DNA from: Aminobacter niigataensis
GTDB lineage: Bacteria; Pseudomonadota; Alphaproteobacteria; Rhizobiales; Rhizobiaceae
Assembly (NCBI RefSeq): GCF_014200015.1
Contig: NZ_JACHOT010000011.1
Coordinates: forward strand, 25,032-89,031
Direction of reading: 5' to 3'
Length of the DNA stretch: 64,000 nucleotides
Below, in pieces: positions 55,404 through 62,979 of the stretch. The position numbers and the translations under genes are program-made. The notes beneath the pieces were generated by a model, which was given only the letters and a program-made list of their open reading frames with translations, had not been told where the DNA came from and ran no database searches. Each line of letters opens with the position of its first letter. Within the stretch, counting starts at the first letter, position 1.

Positions 55404-55546
55404 GAGCGCACCCCTCCCGAGATATAAGAGATAGTACCCTTATGGGCACTAGGCGGAATGGAGGAATGGGCACCGTAGAGCCCTCTTCGAATGGAGGAAT
55501 GGGCACCGAAACTTGCGGGAATGGGCACTGGGGACGCGTTTTTCAT
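55400..55546 (-). CDS. 48-residue repeat protein, coupled in the operon
   Basis: ATG 55546 has AAGGAGG upstream and overlaps the previous stop by 4 nt; its TGA overlaps the next ATG by 4 nt. A longer frame exists upstream but lacks this fit. The product contains an internal repeat (SFGAHSSIRR, LYGAHSSIPP, then SAHKGTI). The DNA repeats below lie inside it. No family known. Confidence 0.58.
   Translation of the reverse strand: MKNASPVPIPASFGAHSSIRRGLYGAHSSIPPSAHKGTISYISGGVRS
55442..55528 (+). repeat. four phased copies of ATGGGCAC
   Basis: ATGGGCAC occurs at 55442, 55466, 55499 and 55521 on the plus strand. Two copies share a 20-bp identical unit (GAATGGAGGAATGGGCACCG at 55456 and 55489), and the last has GGGAATGGGCACTG. 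Spacings are 24, 33 and 22 bp, near whole helical turns, so they face one side of the DNA. Iteron or operator use is possible; coding repeats for the small protein are the alternative. Confidence 0.75.
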
Positions 55547-55992
55547 GCGACCTCCTTCAGCGCGGTCGTGACCCGCCTGCGCTCTATCTCGAAGTATGCC
55601 TCGACCAGTTTCCCCGCTCTGTCCGACGACACCGCCTTCCACTCATCCGTCGGCGCCTTGCTGTTGATGGCCGGCACATAGGTGAGCCGGTAGGAGTTGG
55701 GGGCCCGGAGGTCGCCAGATGTCTCGGTTGACCTGATTACCTCCATCAGGCCCAACGCCTCGCCTAGGTCCTGCGTTGCTGTGATCTTGCGACGGGATAT
55801 GGAAGCCGCGACGAACTGGTTGAACGACACGAAGAGTTCGCCGTTCTTATAGCCGCCATGCCGTAGGTGCTCGACTTCCAGGCGCTCCAGCATCCGGCGC
55901 AGTGGCACCGGGGCCAAGTTCCACGTCGGGTGCATCAACATCTCGAGGCGATGAGGCACGAAGCAATCGAGCCACTTCTTCTTGGCTGCCAT
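55543..55992 (-). CDS. hypothetical protein with winged-helix-like region
   Basis: 149 residues from ATG 55992 (MAAKKKWLDCFVPHRLEMLMHPTW), GGAGGG upstream; the frame extends 60 codons further without a start site. KNGELFVSFNQFVAASISRRKITATQDLGEALGLMEVI looks like a winged helix as in plasmid or phage replication-initiation proteins. It overlaps the previous stop by one base (TGATG). A replication or regulatory role is inference. Confidence 0.65.
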   Translation of the reverse strand: MAAKKKWLDCFVPHRLEMLMHPTWNLAPVPLRRMLERLEVEHLRHGGYKNGELFVSFNQFVAASISRRKITATQDLGEALGLMEVIRSTETSGDLRAPNSYRLTYVPAINSKAPTDEWKAVSSDRAGKLVEAYFEIERRRVTTALKEVA

Positions 55993-56243
55993 CACATCGC
56001 CCTCCAGACCATCCCGACCCAGACGCCGGCAACGCCGACGCCCACAATCGAGGCAAGAAGGAAGAGATCGGCCGCGGACAGAGAACTGTTTGCGCGATGT
56101 GCAAACAATTCCGGTGGGCGCAGTCCTTGCCGGACACGAGCCATCGCTTCGCTTGCGCGGTCGTCGTGCCACTCAGCCCAGCGACCAACCTGCAGCGCCA
56201 TCCACGCGTGGAATACTGCCCGTAGGGCGCGGAGGAGCCTCAT
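55992..56243 (-). CDS. small protein with C-terminal membrane helix
   Basis: 83 residues from ATG 56243 (MRLLRALRAVFHAWMALQVGRWAEW). It ends in one membrane segment (AADLFLLASIVGVGVAGVWVGMVW), so it is probably tail-anchored in the inner membrane. The position is coupled (ATGA overlap upstream, TGATG downstream). Function unknown. Confidence 0.6.
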   Translation of the reverse strand: MRLLRALRAVFHAWMALQVGRWAEWHDDRASEAMARVRQGLRPPELFAHRANSSLSAADLFLLASIVGVGVAGVWVGMVWRAM

Positions 56244-56575
56244 TGGACACCTCCGTCGACCACAACGAGAGACCGCAGGAAGGGCAAGACAAGATTTGGC
56301 TCGTCTTCGCCGCCGCAATATGTTTCGTCGATAAGGCAGTCCAAGAGGGACGTGCGCAGCCCGACCGACCCATTCAGGAAGTAGTCGAGCTTTGACTGGA
56401 CCTCATCGGCGTTGCTGCAGCTTGCCAGCACCAATGAACGATAGGCTCCCTGCTCCGCTTCAAGGCTCAACTCAGCCGCTTCGGCGTCAACGGGATTGCC
56501 ATCGTCATCAAAATTCGCTTCGTCAGCCATGACTGCTGAACGATGGGCCTCGATTAGTTCACGGAGATCAGCCAT
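56240..56575 (-). CDS. acidic hypothetical phage-type protein
   Basis: 111 residues from ATG 56575 (MADLRELIEAHRSAVMADEANFDDDGNPVDAEAAELSLEAEQGAY), GGAGGG upstream. Helical and strongly acidic. No family known. It overlaps its neighbours by 8 and 4 nt. Confidence 0.6.
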   Translation of the reverse strand: MADLRELIEAHRSAVMADEANFDDDGNPVDAEAAELSLEAEQGAYRSLVLASCSNADEVQSKLDYFLNGSVGLRTSLLDCLIDETYCGGEDEPNLVLPFLRSLVVVDGGVQ

Positions 56576-56879
56576 TGCGCTGCCCTCCCATCGTTCTCGC
56601 CCTACCAATACGCTCGTGATTGACCGCGCCAGGCTCGTCGCATTCGAGATGAGTGAAGATGAGGATCATCCCGTCTGTGCCGTTGTCCTGATCTCGGATG
56701 CGGATCGGAGCGTCGGGCCATTTCTGCCAATAGGCGGCCTTGATCTCTTCGATGGCGGCTTCGATGCGCTCGTCTGGGGTGAGAGGCTGGATCGGCTCAG
56801 CGACGGCGGTAGAGCCCACGGTAGCGCCAACGCCGGCAACTGCGGTCTGGCGAAGGAAGAGGCGTCGCGTGATGCTCAT
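56568..56879 (-). CDS. small protein with twin-arginine signal
   Basis: 103 residues. The start MSITRRLFLRQTAVAGVGATVGSTAVA is a Tat signal peptide (RRLFLRQ, then a hydrophobic stretch and an A-x-A-like end). The mature 75 residues (TPDERIEAAIEEIKAAYWQKWPDAPIRIRDQDNGTDGMILIF) are mixed alpha/beta with no known match. Tat export from within a phage-type early operon is unusual. Coupled on both sides. Confidence 0.65.
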   Translation of the reverse strand: MSITRRLFLRQTAVAGVGATVGSTAVAEPIQPLTPDERIEAAIEEIKAAYWQKWPDAPIRIRDQDNGTDGMILIFTHLECDEPGAVNHERIGRARTMGGQRNG

Positions 56880-57238
56880 GACCGCGCTCCCTTGGTGAGG
56901 AACCGCTGGTCACGGACCTTGATGTCGGCCACAACGATGGCAAGCACGCTGTCGTCGAACTGTTCCTTCGAGCAATAGTGGTCGGAATAGTGCGGGTTCT
57001 CACGGAACAGCCGGAGCCGATCCATCATGTTCTGGACGCAAATGAGTTCAGGGCCGATGCCGTTGAAGCGGACGTAGGTGCCTTCACCGACGTAGCGATC
57101 GACCGGCTTGACCAGCACGAAGTCGAAGCCGTCACGAAGCCTGGGCGACATACCGTCGCCGATGACTGGCTCGATGCGGAGCGCGTCGGAATAGATGGCC
57201 TCAGGCGCTGCCGTGATTGGGAAGAGATCCATGGTCAT
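56876..57238 (-). CDS. S24/LexA-type peptidase-like domain without catalytic residues
   Basis: 120 residues from ATG 57238, with GGGAGG upstream. The S24 fold reads PVIGDGMSPRLRDGFDFVLVKPVDRYVGEGTYVRF...LRLFRENPHYSDHY. In LexA/CI repressors the motif is GDSMxP with catalytic Ser; here it is GDGMSP (Ser to Gly), and the Lys position lies in LICVQNM without lysine. There is no N-terminal helix-turn-helix. It may bind another repressor rather than cleave itself. Confidence 0.68.
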   Translation of the reverse strand: MTMDLFPITAAPEAIYSDALRIEPVIGDGMSPRLRDGFDFVLVKPVDRYVGEGTYVRFNGIGPELICVQNMMDRLRLFRENPHYSDHYCSKEQFDDSVLAIVVADIKVRDQRFLTKGARS

Positions 57239-57696
57239 GCCGCGCCTCCCTTCCGGGCAAACCACGCGCGCCGGCATTCGAGGAAGGGCATGTCCTCAGC
57301 GAGGAAGGTGCGGATCGGGTCCAGTTGATCGAGCACCTTGCCAATCATCACCTCGGCGTCGGACATGCTGTAGTCGACCAAGCCGAGGGTATCCGCGATG
57401 ACCGCCGTCCGGATCGTGCGGAGGCACGCGATAGCATCGTCGATTTCATCAATGGGAGATTGCGCCGGATACGGCACGGTTGCCGGGCAAGCCGCGGCTG
57501 TGGTATTCGTGTCCATGTTCGATTGTCCTATGCGGGATTGAGAACCAAGGCCTGGCAATGAGGTGGCCGCCTCTGCCGGGCCTTTCTTTTTCGCGTCGGC
57601 GATGTCGTCGTCCGCCTTATGAGTGGCATCGCCTTCTTGGGAATTCTCCGAAATCTCTTGGGAGATTTCCGAATTCTCGGCTCGGCAACCGCTCAT
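57235..57696 (-). CDS. hypothetical phage-type protein
   Basis: 153 residues. A polar disordered first 80 residues (MSGCRAENSEISQEISENSQEGDATHKADDDIADAKKKG) precedes a helical C-terminus (SPIDEIDDAIACLRTIRTAVIADTLGLVDYSMSDAEVMIGKVLDQLDPIRTFLAED). No family recognised. Coupled to the antirepressor gene upstream and the S24-like gene downstream by 4-nt overlaps. Confidence 0.6.
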   Translation of the reverse strand: MSGCRAENSEISQEISENSQEGDATHKADDDIADAKKKGPAEAATSLPGLGSQSRIGQSNMDTNTTAAACPATVPYPAQSPIDEIDDAIACLRTIRTAVIADTLGLVDYSMSDAEVMIGKVLDQLDPIRTFLAEDMPFLECRRAWFARKGGAA

Positions 57697-58430
57697 GCTG
57701 CGGCTCCGAATGCCGGCTTGATCAGGCTCGCGAGCTTCGTCAGGCCCTTTGGGGTTACCCTCACCTGCTCCGAAACCTTCTCCGAGCCGTCAGCCCGCAA
57801 TACGGTTGTCACCTTGTGCTCGAGCAGCCCGTTCGTGGTCTTGGATTGGTAGCCGAGATCATGGCCCGAGCCAGGTCGGCGATAGATCCAGCCGTTCTGC
57901 CGGAGCCACGAGAACAAATCCTTCGGCCGCATCTGGAGAGCCTTCGCGGCCTCGGTGATACAGAGAGAACCATCTGCCTCAGCGATACGCTGCAGCGCCT
58001 CGTGCGACGGCTGCAACTCGGCAACCCGGCTTTCGAGAGAGAGTACCTTCTCGACATTGTCGAGGAGCAACTGTCGCAAAGTCGGAACATGGCTCAGAGC
58101 GGCCACAGGGTCCTTTGCCCGACGCTCGCAGTCGATGAAGTACTGACGCGCGCGCTTGCCCTGCTCGTTGCGCTCGACCATCGAAAGCTCTTTGGCCATG
58201 TCGATGGTGATCGCGTACTCGATCGCCGGCCGGCCTTTTACTGCGTTTTCAGTAAAACTCGTGAAGTCCGATCCTTCGACGAAGCCGTACTGTTCGATGC
58301 GCGAAGCGATCCAGTCATTGAAGCGCGTGCCAACTAGCAGGAAGGCGTGAAGGTCGCGGGCGTTGACGGTCTGAACGGTCGAGCCGCCGACCGATCTGGT
58401 AGTTAGGATGGGGAAGCTGCTGCTGGTCAT
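57693..58430 (-). CDS. phage antirepressor (AntA/AntB plus KilAC domains)
   Basis: 245 residues from ATG 58430. The AntA-type N-terminus reads VNARDLHAFLLVGTRFNDWIASRIEQYGFVEGSDF and continues to EYAITIDMAKELSMVERNEQGKRARQYFIDCER. A coiled stretch follows, then a KilA-C domain (ITEAAKALQMRPKDLFSWLRQNGWIYRRPGS...VRVTPKGLTKLASLI). Antirepressors bind and disable CI-type repressors to trigger induction. Second gene of the operon, coupled to the excisionase-like gene. Confidence 0.9.
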   Translation of the reverse strand: MTSSSFPILTTRSVGGSTVQTVNARDLHAFLLVGTRFNDWIASRIEQYGFVEGSDFTSFTENAVKGRPAIEYAITIDMAKELSMVERNEQGKRARQYFIDCERRAKDPVAALSHVPTLRQLLLDNVEKVLSLESRVAELQPSHEALQRIAEADGSLCITEAAKALQMRPKDLFSWLRQNGWIYRRPGSGHDLGYQSKTTNGLLEHKVTTVLRADGSEKVSEQVRVTPKGLTKLASLIKPAFGAAA

Positions 58431-58630
58431 GCGGCAACTCCCAGAAAGAAGCTGATGAGCTTGGACCGCTCGACCACCCACCTGCCCCCGACCTTTTTTG
58501 CCGGCAGCTGCCCGGTCGCCAGTAAGTGAAATGTTTGGCGCTGGTTGCGCCGAATTATCTTAGCGATTTCCTCGACCCCCCAAATGAGGTCAAGCGAACT
58601 GTCATCATCTTTGTGCACGTCACTCTCCAT
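58427..58630 (-). CDS. excisionase-like helix-turn-helix protein, first gene of the operon
   Basis: 67 residues. The core WGVEEIAKIIRRNQRQTFHLLATGQLPAKKVGGRWVVERSKLISFF is the HTH_17/MerR-like winged helix of excisionases and AlpA-type activators. It would direct excision with the integrase or activate the operon. ATG 58630 opens the leftward operon; its stop overlaps the antirepressor start by 4 nt. Confidence 0.8.
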   Translation of the reverse strand: MESDVHKDDDSSLDLIWGVEEIAKIIRRNQRQTFHLLATGQLPAKKVGGRWVVERSKLISFFLGVAA

Positions 58631-58764
58631 CGCGGAAAATCCGCTCTTGCAGTTCCATATATGTTCATGTGCCTTTCAATGTCAATTAACCTTACCATAC
58701 GATGTTCAATTGAATTTGAGCAAGCGCCGTGCAAGCTGATGTCAATCAATTGTGGATAAACGCG
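58631..58764. promoter_or_regulatory. AT-rich divergent control region
   Basis: A clearly AT-rich stretch between the leftward operon and the rightward regulator-integrase pair. It holds the perfect palindrome TTCAATTGAA (58705-58714) and related CAATGTCAATTAA (58677-) and GTCAATCAATTG (58741-) motifs, likely operators for a repressor. It is the expected place for the lysogeny/excision switch. Confidence 0.65.
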
Positions 58765-59205
58765 ATGGCCAATGAGAAGGACAAGGGACAGCGACGTGTG
58801 TACGTGCTGCCCAATGAACTGGTGGAACGGATTGCTGCCTACCAAAAAGACATGGGCATCCAGTCCGAAGTCGAGGCCGCGCGACGTTTGCTTGATGAGG
58901 CGCTGAAGAGCCGTGATGACTGGCGTTCGATTACTCGCCGGTTCAAAGAAAAATTGGCTGAGACGCGCGTGCTATCCGAGATCGCCAAGGAAGTTTTGGT
59001 GGGGCACCCGCTTGTTAGCCACATCGCGTTTGAGCCGAACATGGTGCGGTTTACGTTGACGACAGGCGAGACAGTTGAAGTCACTGGCAGCGGCGGCGTA
59101 ATGGCGACTGACAACTACAACAACCAAATTGAATTTGATCCGAAACCTGTCGACTACGGTCAGCGGAAAGCTAGCCGTAGTCTCGACGACGAAATCCCGT
59201 TCTAG
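58765..59205 (+). CDS. ribbon-helix-helix-like regulator preceding the integrase
   Basis: 146 residues from ATG 58765 (MANEKDKGQRRVYVLPNELVERIAAYQKDMGIQSEVEAARRLLDEAL); a GTG 12 codons earlier is possible. The first 50 residues show the ribbon-helix-helix pattern (beta strand RRVYVLP, two helices), suited to DNA binding. The rest is unassigned. It ends 3 nt before the integrase start, so the two are coupled, and it faces the AT-rich control region. Candidate repressor of the element. Confidence 0.65.
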   Translation: MANEKDKGQRRVYVLPNELVERIAAYQKDMGIQSEVEAARRLLDEALKSRDDWRSITRRFKEKLAETRVLSEIAKEVLVGHPLVSHIAFEPNMVRFTLTTGETVEVTGSGGVMATDNYNNQIEFDPKPVDYGQRKASRSLDDEIPF

Positions 59206-59208
59206 GCC

Positions 59209-60456
59209 ATGTCAATTCGTAAGCGCACCTGGACGACCGGCAAGGGCGAAGAGAAGACCGCCTGGGTGGTCGACTATGTCGACACCAAGGGCGCGCGCCG
59301 ACTGAAGACGTTCGCGAAGAAGAAGGAAGCCGACACGTTCGCTGCCACGGCTCATGTCGAAGTGCGCGAGGGCACCCACGTCGCAGACAGCGCCAGCGCT
59401 TCGATCAAGCAGGCCGGTGCGTTCTGGATCGCCAGCGCTGAGGGTGCAGGCTTGGAGCGAACGACCACTAATCAGTACCGCCAGCACCTTGACCTTCATA
59501 TCGCGCCACTGATTGGCGACACGCTGCTGTCGAAGCTCTCGGTGCCCGCCGTGCGGGACTTTGAAGACAAGCTACGTGAAACAGGTCGCTCGCCCGCAAT
59601 GGTGCGCAAGGTGCTGGTCAGCCTCGGCTCGCTCTTGGCCGACGCGCAGGAGCGCGGGCTGGTAGTTCGCAACGCGGTCAGGGAGAAGAGCCGCGCTAGG
59701 CAGAAAGGCAAAGATAAGCGTCAGGAGAGGCGCCAGAAGGGCCGCCTAAAGGTCGGGACAGACATTCCGACCAGAGACGAGGTCAAGGCCATCGTGGGCG
59801 CGCTGGATGGCCGCTGGCGGCCGTTGCTACTGACAGCAATCTTTGCAGGTCTCAGAGCATCGGAGCTGCGGGGGCTGCGCTGGCTCGATGTCGATTTGGA
59901 GAAACGCGAGATCCACGTCCGACAGCGTGCGGACAGGTTCAATGATATCGGCAGGCCGAAGTCGGAAGCCGGCGAGCGAACGGTCCCTATTCCGCCGATG
60001 GTGGTCAACGCCCTGAAGGAATGGAAGCTCGCCTACAGCAGGCCGATCACTGGCCGCGATGACGATGGCAACCTAATTCGGGAAGACGCCAAGCCATCAC
60101 ACCTCATCTTCGCCAACGGCTCCGGCAACGTCGAGAGCTTGGGGAACATCATCAACCGGGGCCTAATCCCGGTGCAGATCAAAGCTGGCGTGTCAGTGCC
60201 GACGGAAGAGTCAGACGAGGAAGGCAATCCGGTCCAGGCCGCGAAATATACCGGCATGCATGCCTTACGGCACTTCTACGCCTCGTGGTGCATCAATCGC
60301 CCTCAAGATGGCGGCCTCGGCCTTCCCGCCAAGGTCGTCCAAGAGCGGCTTGGTCACTCTTCGATCGTCATGACGATGGATGTCTACGGACACCTATTCC
60401 CGAGGGGCGATGACGCCGACGAAATGGCAGCTGCAGAGCGAGCGCTGCTTTCATGA
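59209..60456 (+). CDS. int: tyrosine-family site-specific integrase
   Basis: 415 residues, complete. An N-terminal arm-binding domain (1-55), core-binding SAM-like domain (about 65-150) and catalytic domain carry R216 (AGLRASEL), K251, H351-x2-R354 (MHALRHFYA), H383 (LGHSS) and nucleophile Y393 (DVYGH). It recombines the 50-bp tRNA-Phe core; the right att copy starts 56 nt after its stop. Coupled to the regulator upstream. Fully intact, so the element may still excise. Confidence 0.95.
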   Translation: MSIRKRTWTTGKGEEKTAWVVDYVDTKGARRLKTFAKKKEADTFAATAHVEVREGTHVADSASASIKQAGAFWIASAEGAGLERTTTNQYRQHLDLHIAPLIGDTLLSKLSVPAVRDFEDKLRETGRSPAMVRKVLVSLGSLLADAQERGLVVRNAVREKSRARQKGKDKRQERRQKGRLKVGTDIPTRDEVKAIVGALDGRWRPLLLTAIFAGLRASELRGLRWLDVDLEKREIHVRQRADRFNDIGRPKSEAGERTVPIPPMVVNALKEWKLAYSRPITGRDDDGNLIREDAKPSHLIFANGSGNVESLGNIINRGLIPVQIKAGVSVPTEESDEEGNPVQAAKYTGMHALRHFYASWCINRPQDGGLGLPAKVVQERLGHSSIVMTMDVYGHLFPRGDDADEMAAAERALLS

Positions 60457-60512
60457 GCGCGACATAGGCGCAACATGATGCCCTGACTGCCTTGCAACAC
60501 AAGGATTCTGAT

Positions 60513-60562
60513 CGGATTGAAAATCCGCGTGTCCGTGGTTCGAATCCGCGTCTGGGCACCAC
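60513..60562 (+). repeat. attR core, right 50-bp direct repeat
   Basis: Exact copy of 42438-42487, reading the tRNA-Phe sequence from the anticodon stem through CACCAC but lacking the 5' half, so no tRNA is made here. It marks the right end of the element. Confidence 0.93.
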
Positions 60563-60891
60563 TTCCTCCCCCAAACAGATCGCTTGCGAGAAAGCGGCAC
60601 GCTGCGTCACTGCGCAAGTGGCGCGAAGAGACTGCCCTCCCCGTCTCCTTCGACCCGCTGTCCGGTCGGTTGCGACCAAAATGTCCGACGAGTTCTGCCA
60701 ACAACAATTGATGCAGGACTACACTGACATTCATGCAACTTCATGCAAATCAGGACCGATCAGGAATCCAGGTCGAAATACCTACTGGTCCGCGCGGCAA
60801 TAACTCTTCGCATTTACACGCAATTCATCATTGTTCTGCATTTTCTTGCCCGGGGGAACTTCTGAGATCGAGTTGGCGGGGGAAAGTCGAC
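60563..60891. other. chromosomal intergenic region right of the element
   Basis: No gene is seen in these 329 bases. It probably held the normal downstream flank of tRNA-Phe. A short repeat CATTCATGCAACTTCATGCAA lies near 60730-60750. The end carries the GGGGGAAAG ribosome site of the next gene. Confidence 0.5.
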
Positions 60892-62967
60892 ATGTCGGCG
60901 AGCGCGCAGGCGAGCACGGAACACGAGAAACTCGCAGACGGCTTGATGCACAAGACCAGGGCGTCTTATGTGGCAGCGCTGATCCTGATCGCGTCGCTGG
61001 CAACCGCCAGCTTCTTCATGTTGAACTCGGTGATCTCGGCGAACACGCAGAAGACCGCATTGATCGAGCTCGGGGCCCGCCAGCAGATGCTGTCGCAGCG
61101 GATATTGCTGAGCGCGACGGAGGCCCATACGGCCGATGCGCAATGGCTGCGCACCCAGGCGCGCCAGAACCTCAAGGCGGCGCTCGAAAGTTTCCTCGCC
61201 AACGAGCGCATCCTGCGGAACGGATCGCCCGACGCCCGGTCACCGCTTCACCGGCTCGAGCTTTCGGAGGATGCGACAAAGCTGTTTACCGAGGTTCCCG
61301 GCCAGATCGACGCATCGACGCGGATCCTCGAGCACACGGTCAATTCCTATCTCAAGCTGCTGCCCGACTCGGTGTCGGCAGACATGCCTGCCGATGCCAT
61401 CGCACATTTCGCCGCGCTCAGGCTTTACGTCGCCGAGAAAGCCCGGCGCGAATATGAAACGCTGACCCGGCTGTTCACGTCGGAAGCTGCCGAAAAGGGC
61501 GCAGCGGTCGAGAAGCTGCACCTTACGGTCTTTGTCCTCACTTTGCTGCTGCTCGTCGCCGAGGCGGTGCTGATCTTCCGGCCGCTGGTGCGCCGCGTCG
61601 TGTCCTGCACCAGCGAACTGCTCAGGGCGCGCGACCAGATGAACTTCGCCGCCAATCATGATGCGCTGACAGGCCTCTACAACCGGGCCTTCCTCAACGA
61701 CTACATGGATACGGCATTGGCCACCGCCCGGCGCAAAGGCGAGGCGATCGCCGTCATCCATCTCGACCTCGACCACTTCAAGACCGTCAACGACACGCTC
61801 GGCCATGCCGCAGGCGATGCCGTGCTGATCGAGACCGCACGGCGCCTTGTCGCCAGCGTTCGCGAATCCGACGTCTGCGTGCGCCTTGGCGGCGACGAAT
61901 TCACCGTGATCCTGACCGACGTGGGCACCGAGGCGGCCGCCGTCGAAGTCGCGGCACGGATCACCGCGAGCATCAAGCAGCCGCTGGAATTCGCCGGAGC
62001 TTCGCTGAAGCCGAGCGCCAGCGCAGGCGTGGCACTGTTCCACGACGCCACCGCCACGATGGATGAGCTGTTCGTCAACGCCGACCTGGCGCTCTACCGC
62101 GCCAAGGCCGATGGGCGCGGCGGTTATCAGCTCTTTGCCACGACGCTGCGCGACAAGTTCGAAGAAAAGGCCAACCTCGAACGCGAACTGCGCGAAGCCA
62201 TCGCTACCGAGGCCTTCGCGGTCCATTTCCAGCCACAGGTCTCCCTGCAGACCGGGAAGGTGATCGGCGTCGAGGCGCTGGTGCGCTGGGAGGTCATGGG
62301 CAGGAACGTTTCGCCCGGCGAGTTCCTTCCGGCAGCTGAAAAGGCCGGGCTGATGCCAGCGATCGGCCGTTCCATCTTTGCCAAGGCCATACGCACGGCC
62401 GCGGGGTGGCACCGCATGGGACTGGATTTCGGCCGGCTCTCGCTCAATGTGTCTGCCCAGGAGCTACACGAGGCCGACTTCGCCAATCATTTGCTCGGCC
62501 TTCTCAAGGCCGAAGGCCTGCCCAACCGCCTGGTGGCGCTGGAAATCGTCGAATCGGTCATGCTCGACGACGAAAACAGCGGCATCGGGCTGACGCTGAA
62601 GCGTCTGCGCAAGGCCGGCATCCGCATGGAACTGGACGATTTCGGCACCGGCTACGCATCGCTGTCGCATATCAGCGCCAACGAGGTCGACCGGCTGAAG
62701 ATCGACCGCCGCTTCATCCGCGACATCCACAAGAACCCGGCCAACTCCAAGATCGTCAAGGCGATCATCGAACTGGCGCGCGGCCTCGGCATTTCGATCA
62801 TCGCCGAGGGTGCCGAAACCGAAAGGGAGCTGTCCTTCCTGCGGGAGTTGGGCTGCCCTGCAGTCCAGGGCTACGGCATAGCCTTTCCGATGCCCGACGC
62901 TCAGGCCGAGGCGTGGCTGGCCATGCGCAACGCCTCTCCCCAGCCTGTCGTCGCCCGAACTGCCTAG
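60892..62967 (+). CDS. GGDEF-EAL cyclic-di-GMP turnover protein
   Basis: 691 residues from ATG 60892 (GGGGGAAAG upstream). An N-terminal membrane helix (YVAALILIASLATASFFML), a periplasmic PilJ/NarX-like sensor region (ARQQMLSQRILLSATEA) and a second helix (LTVFVLTLLLLVAEAVLIF) precede the GGDEF domain (GGDEF at 333-337, with inhibitory I-site RESD five residues earlier) and EAL domain (EAL at 461-463, DDFGTGYASL). Both active sites look intact, so it could make and degrade c-di-GMP. It is the first chromosomal gene beyond attR. Confidence 0.93.
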   Translation: MSASAQASTEHEKLADGLMHKTRASYVAALILIASLATASFFMLNSVISANTQKTALIELGARQQMLSQRILLSATEAHTADAQWLRTQARQNLKAALESFLANERILRNGSPDARSPLHRLELSEDATKLFTEVPGQIDASTRILEHTVNSYLKLLPDSVSADMPADAIAHFAALRLYVAEKARREYETLTRLFTSEAAEKGAAVEKLHLTVFVLTLLLLVAEAVLIFRPLVRRVVSCTSELLRARDQMNFAANHDALTGLYNRAFLNDYMDTALATARRKGEAIAVIHLDLDHFKTVNDTLGHAAGDAVLIETARRLVASVRESDVCVRLGGDEFTVILTDVGTEAAAVEVAARITASIKQPLEFAGASLKPSASAGVALFHDATATMDELFVNADLALYRAKADGRGGYQLFATTLRDKFEEKANLERELREAIATEAFAVHFQPQVSLQTGKVIGVEALVRWEVMGRNVSPGEFLPAAEKAGLMPAIGRSIFAKAIRTAAGWHRMGLDFGRLSLNVSAQELHEADFANHLLGLLKAEGLPNRLVALEIVESVMLDDENSGIGLTLKRLRKAGIRMELDDFGTGYASLSHISANEVDRLKIDRRFIRDIHKNPANSKIVKAIIELARGLGISIIAEGAETERELSFLRELGCPAVQGYGIAFPMPDAQAEAWLAMRNASPQPVVARTA

Positions 62968-62979
62968 GGGCAGCCGGGG

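Larger units (their letters stand above)
42438..60562. mobile_element. tRNA-Phe-integrated element, phage-satellite-like or defective prophage
   Basis: About 18 kb between two exact 50-bp att copies, with a complete tyrosine integrase ending 56 nt inside the right copy. The right half is phage-like (excisionase-like gene, antirepressor, RNase H, DUF3102- and DUF6074-like proteins, tight 4-nt overlaps). The left half is cargo of mixed origin, with lower GC in places and several decayed genes. No capsid, portal, tail or terminase large-subunit gene is seen. Size, tRNA target and lack of structural genes resemble phage-inducible islands; a decayed prophage is the alternative. Confidence 0.85.

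Noticed and set aside
60513..60562. Second tRNA-Phe gene
   Set aside because: Only the 3' half from the anticodon stem is present; the acceptor 5' strand and D arm are missing, so it is the attR copy.
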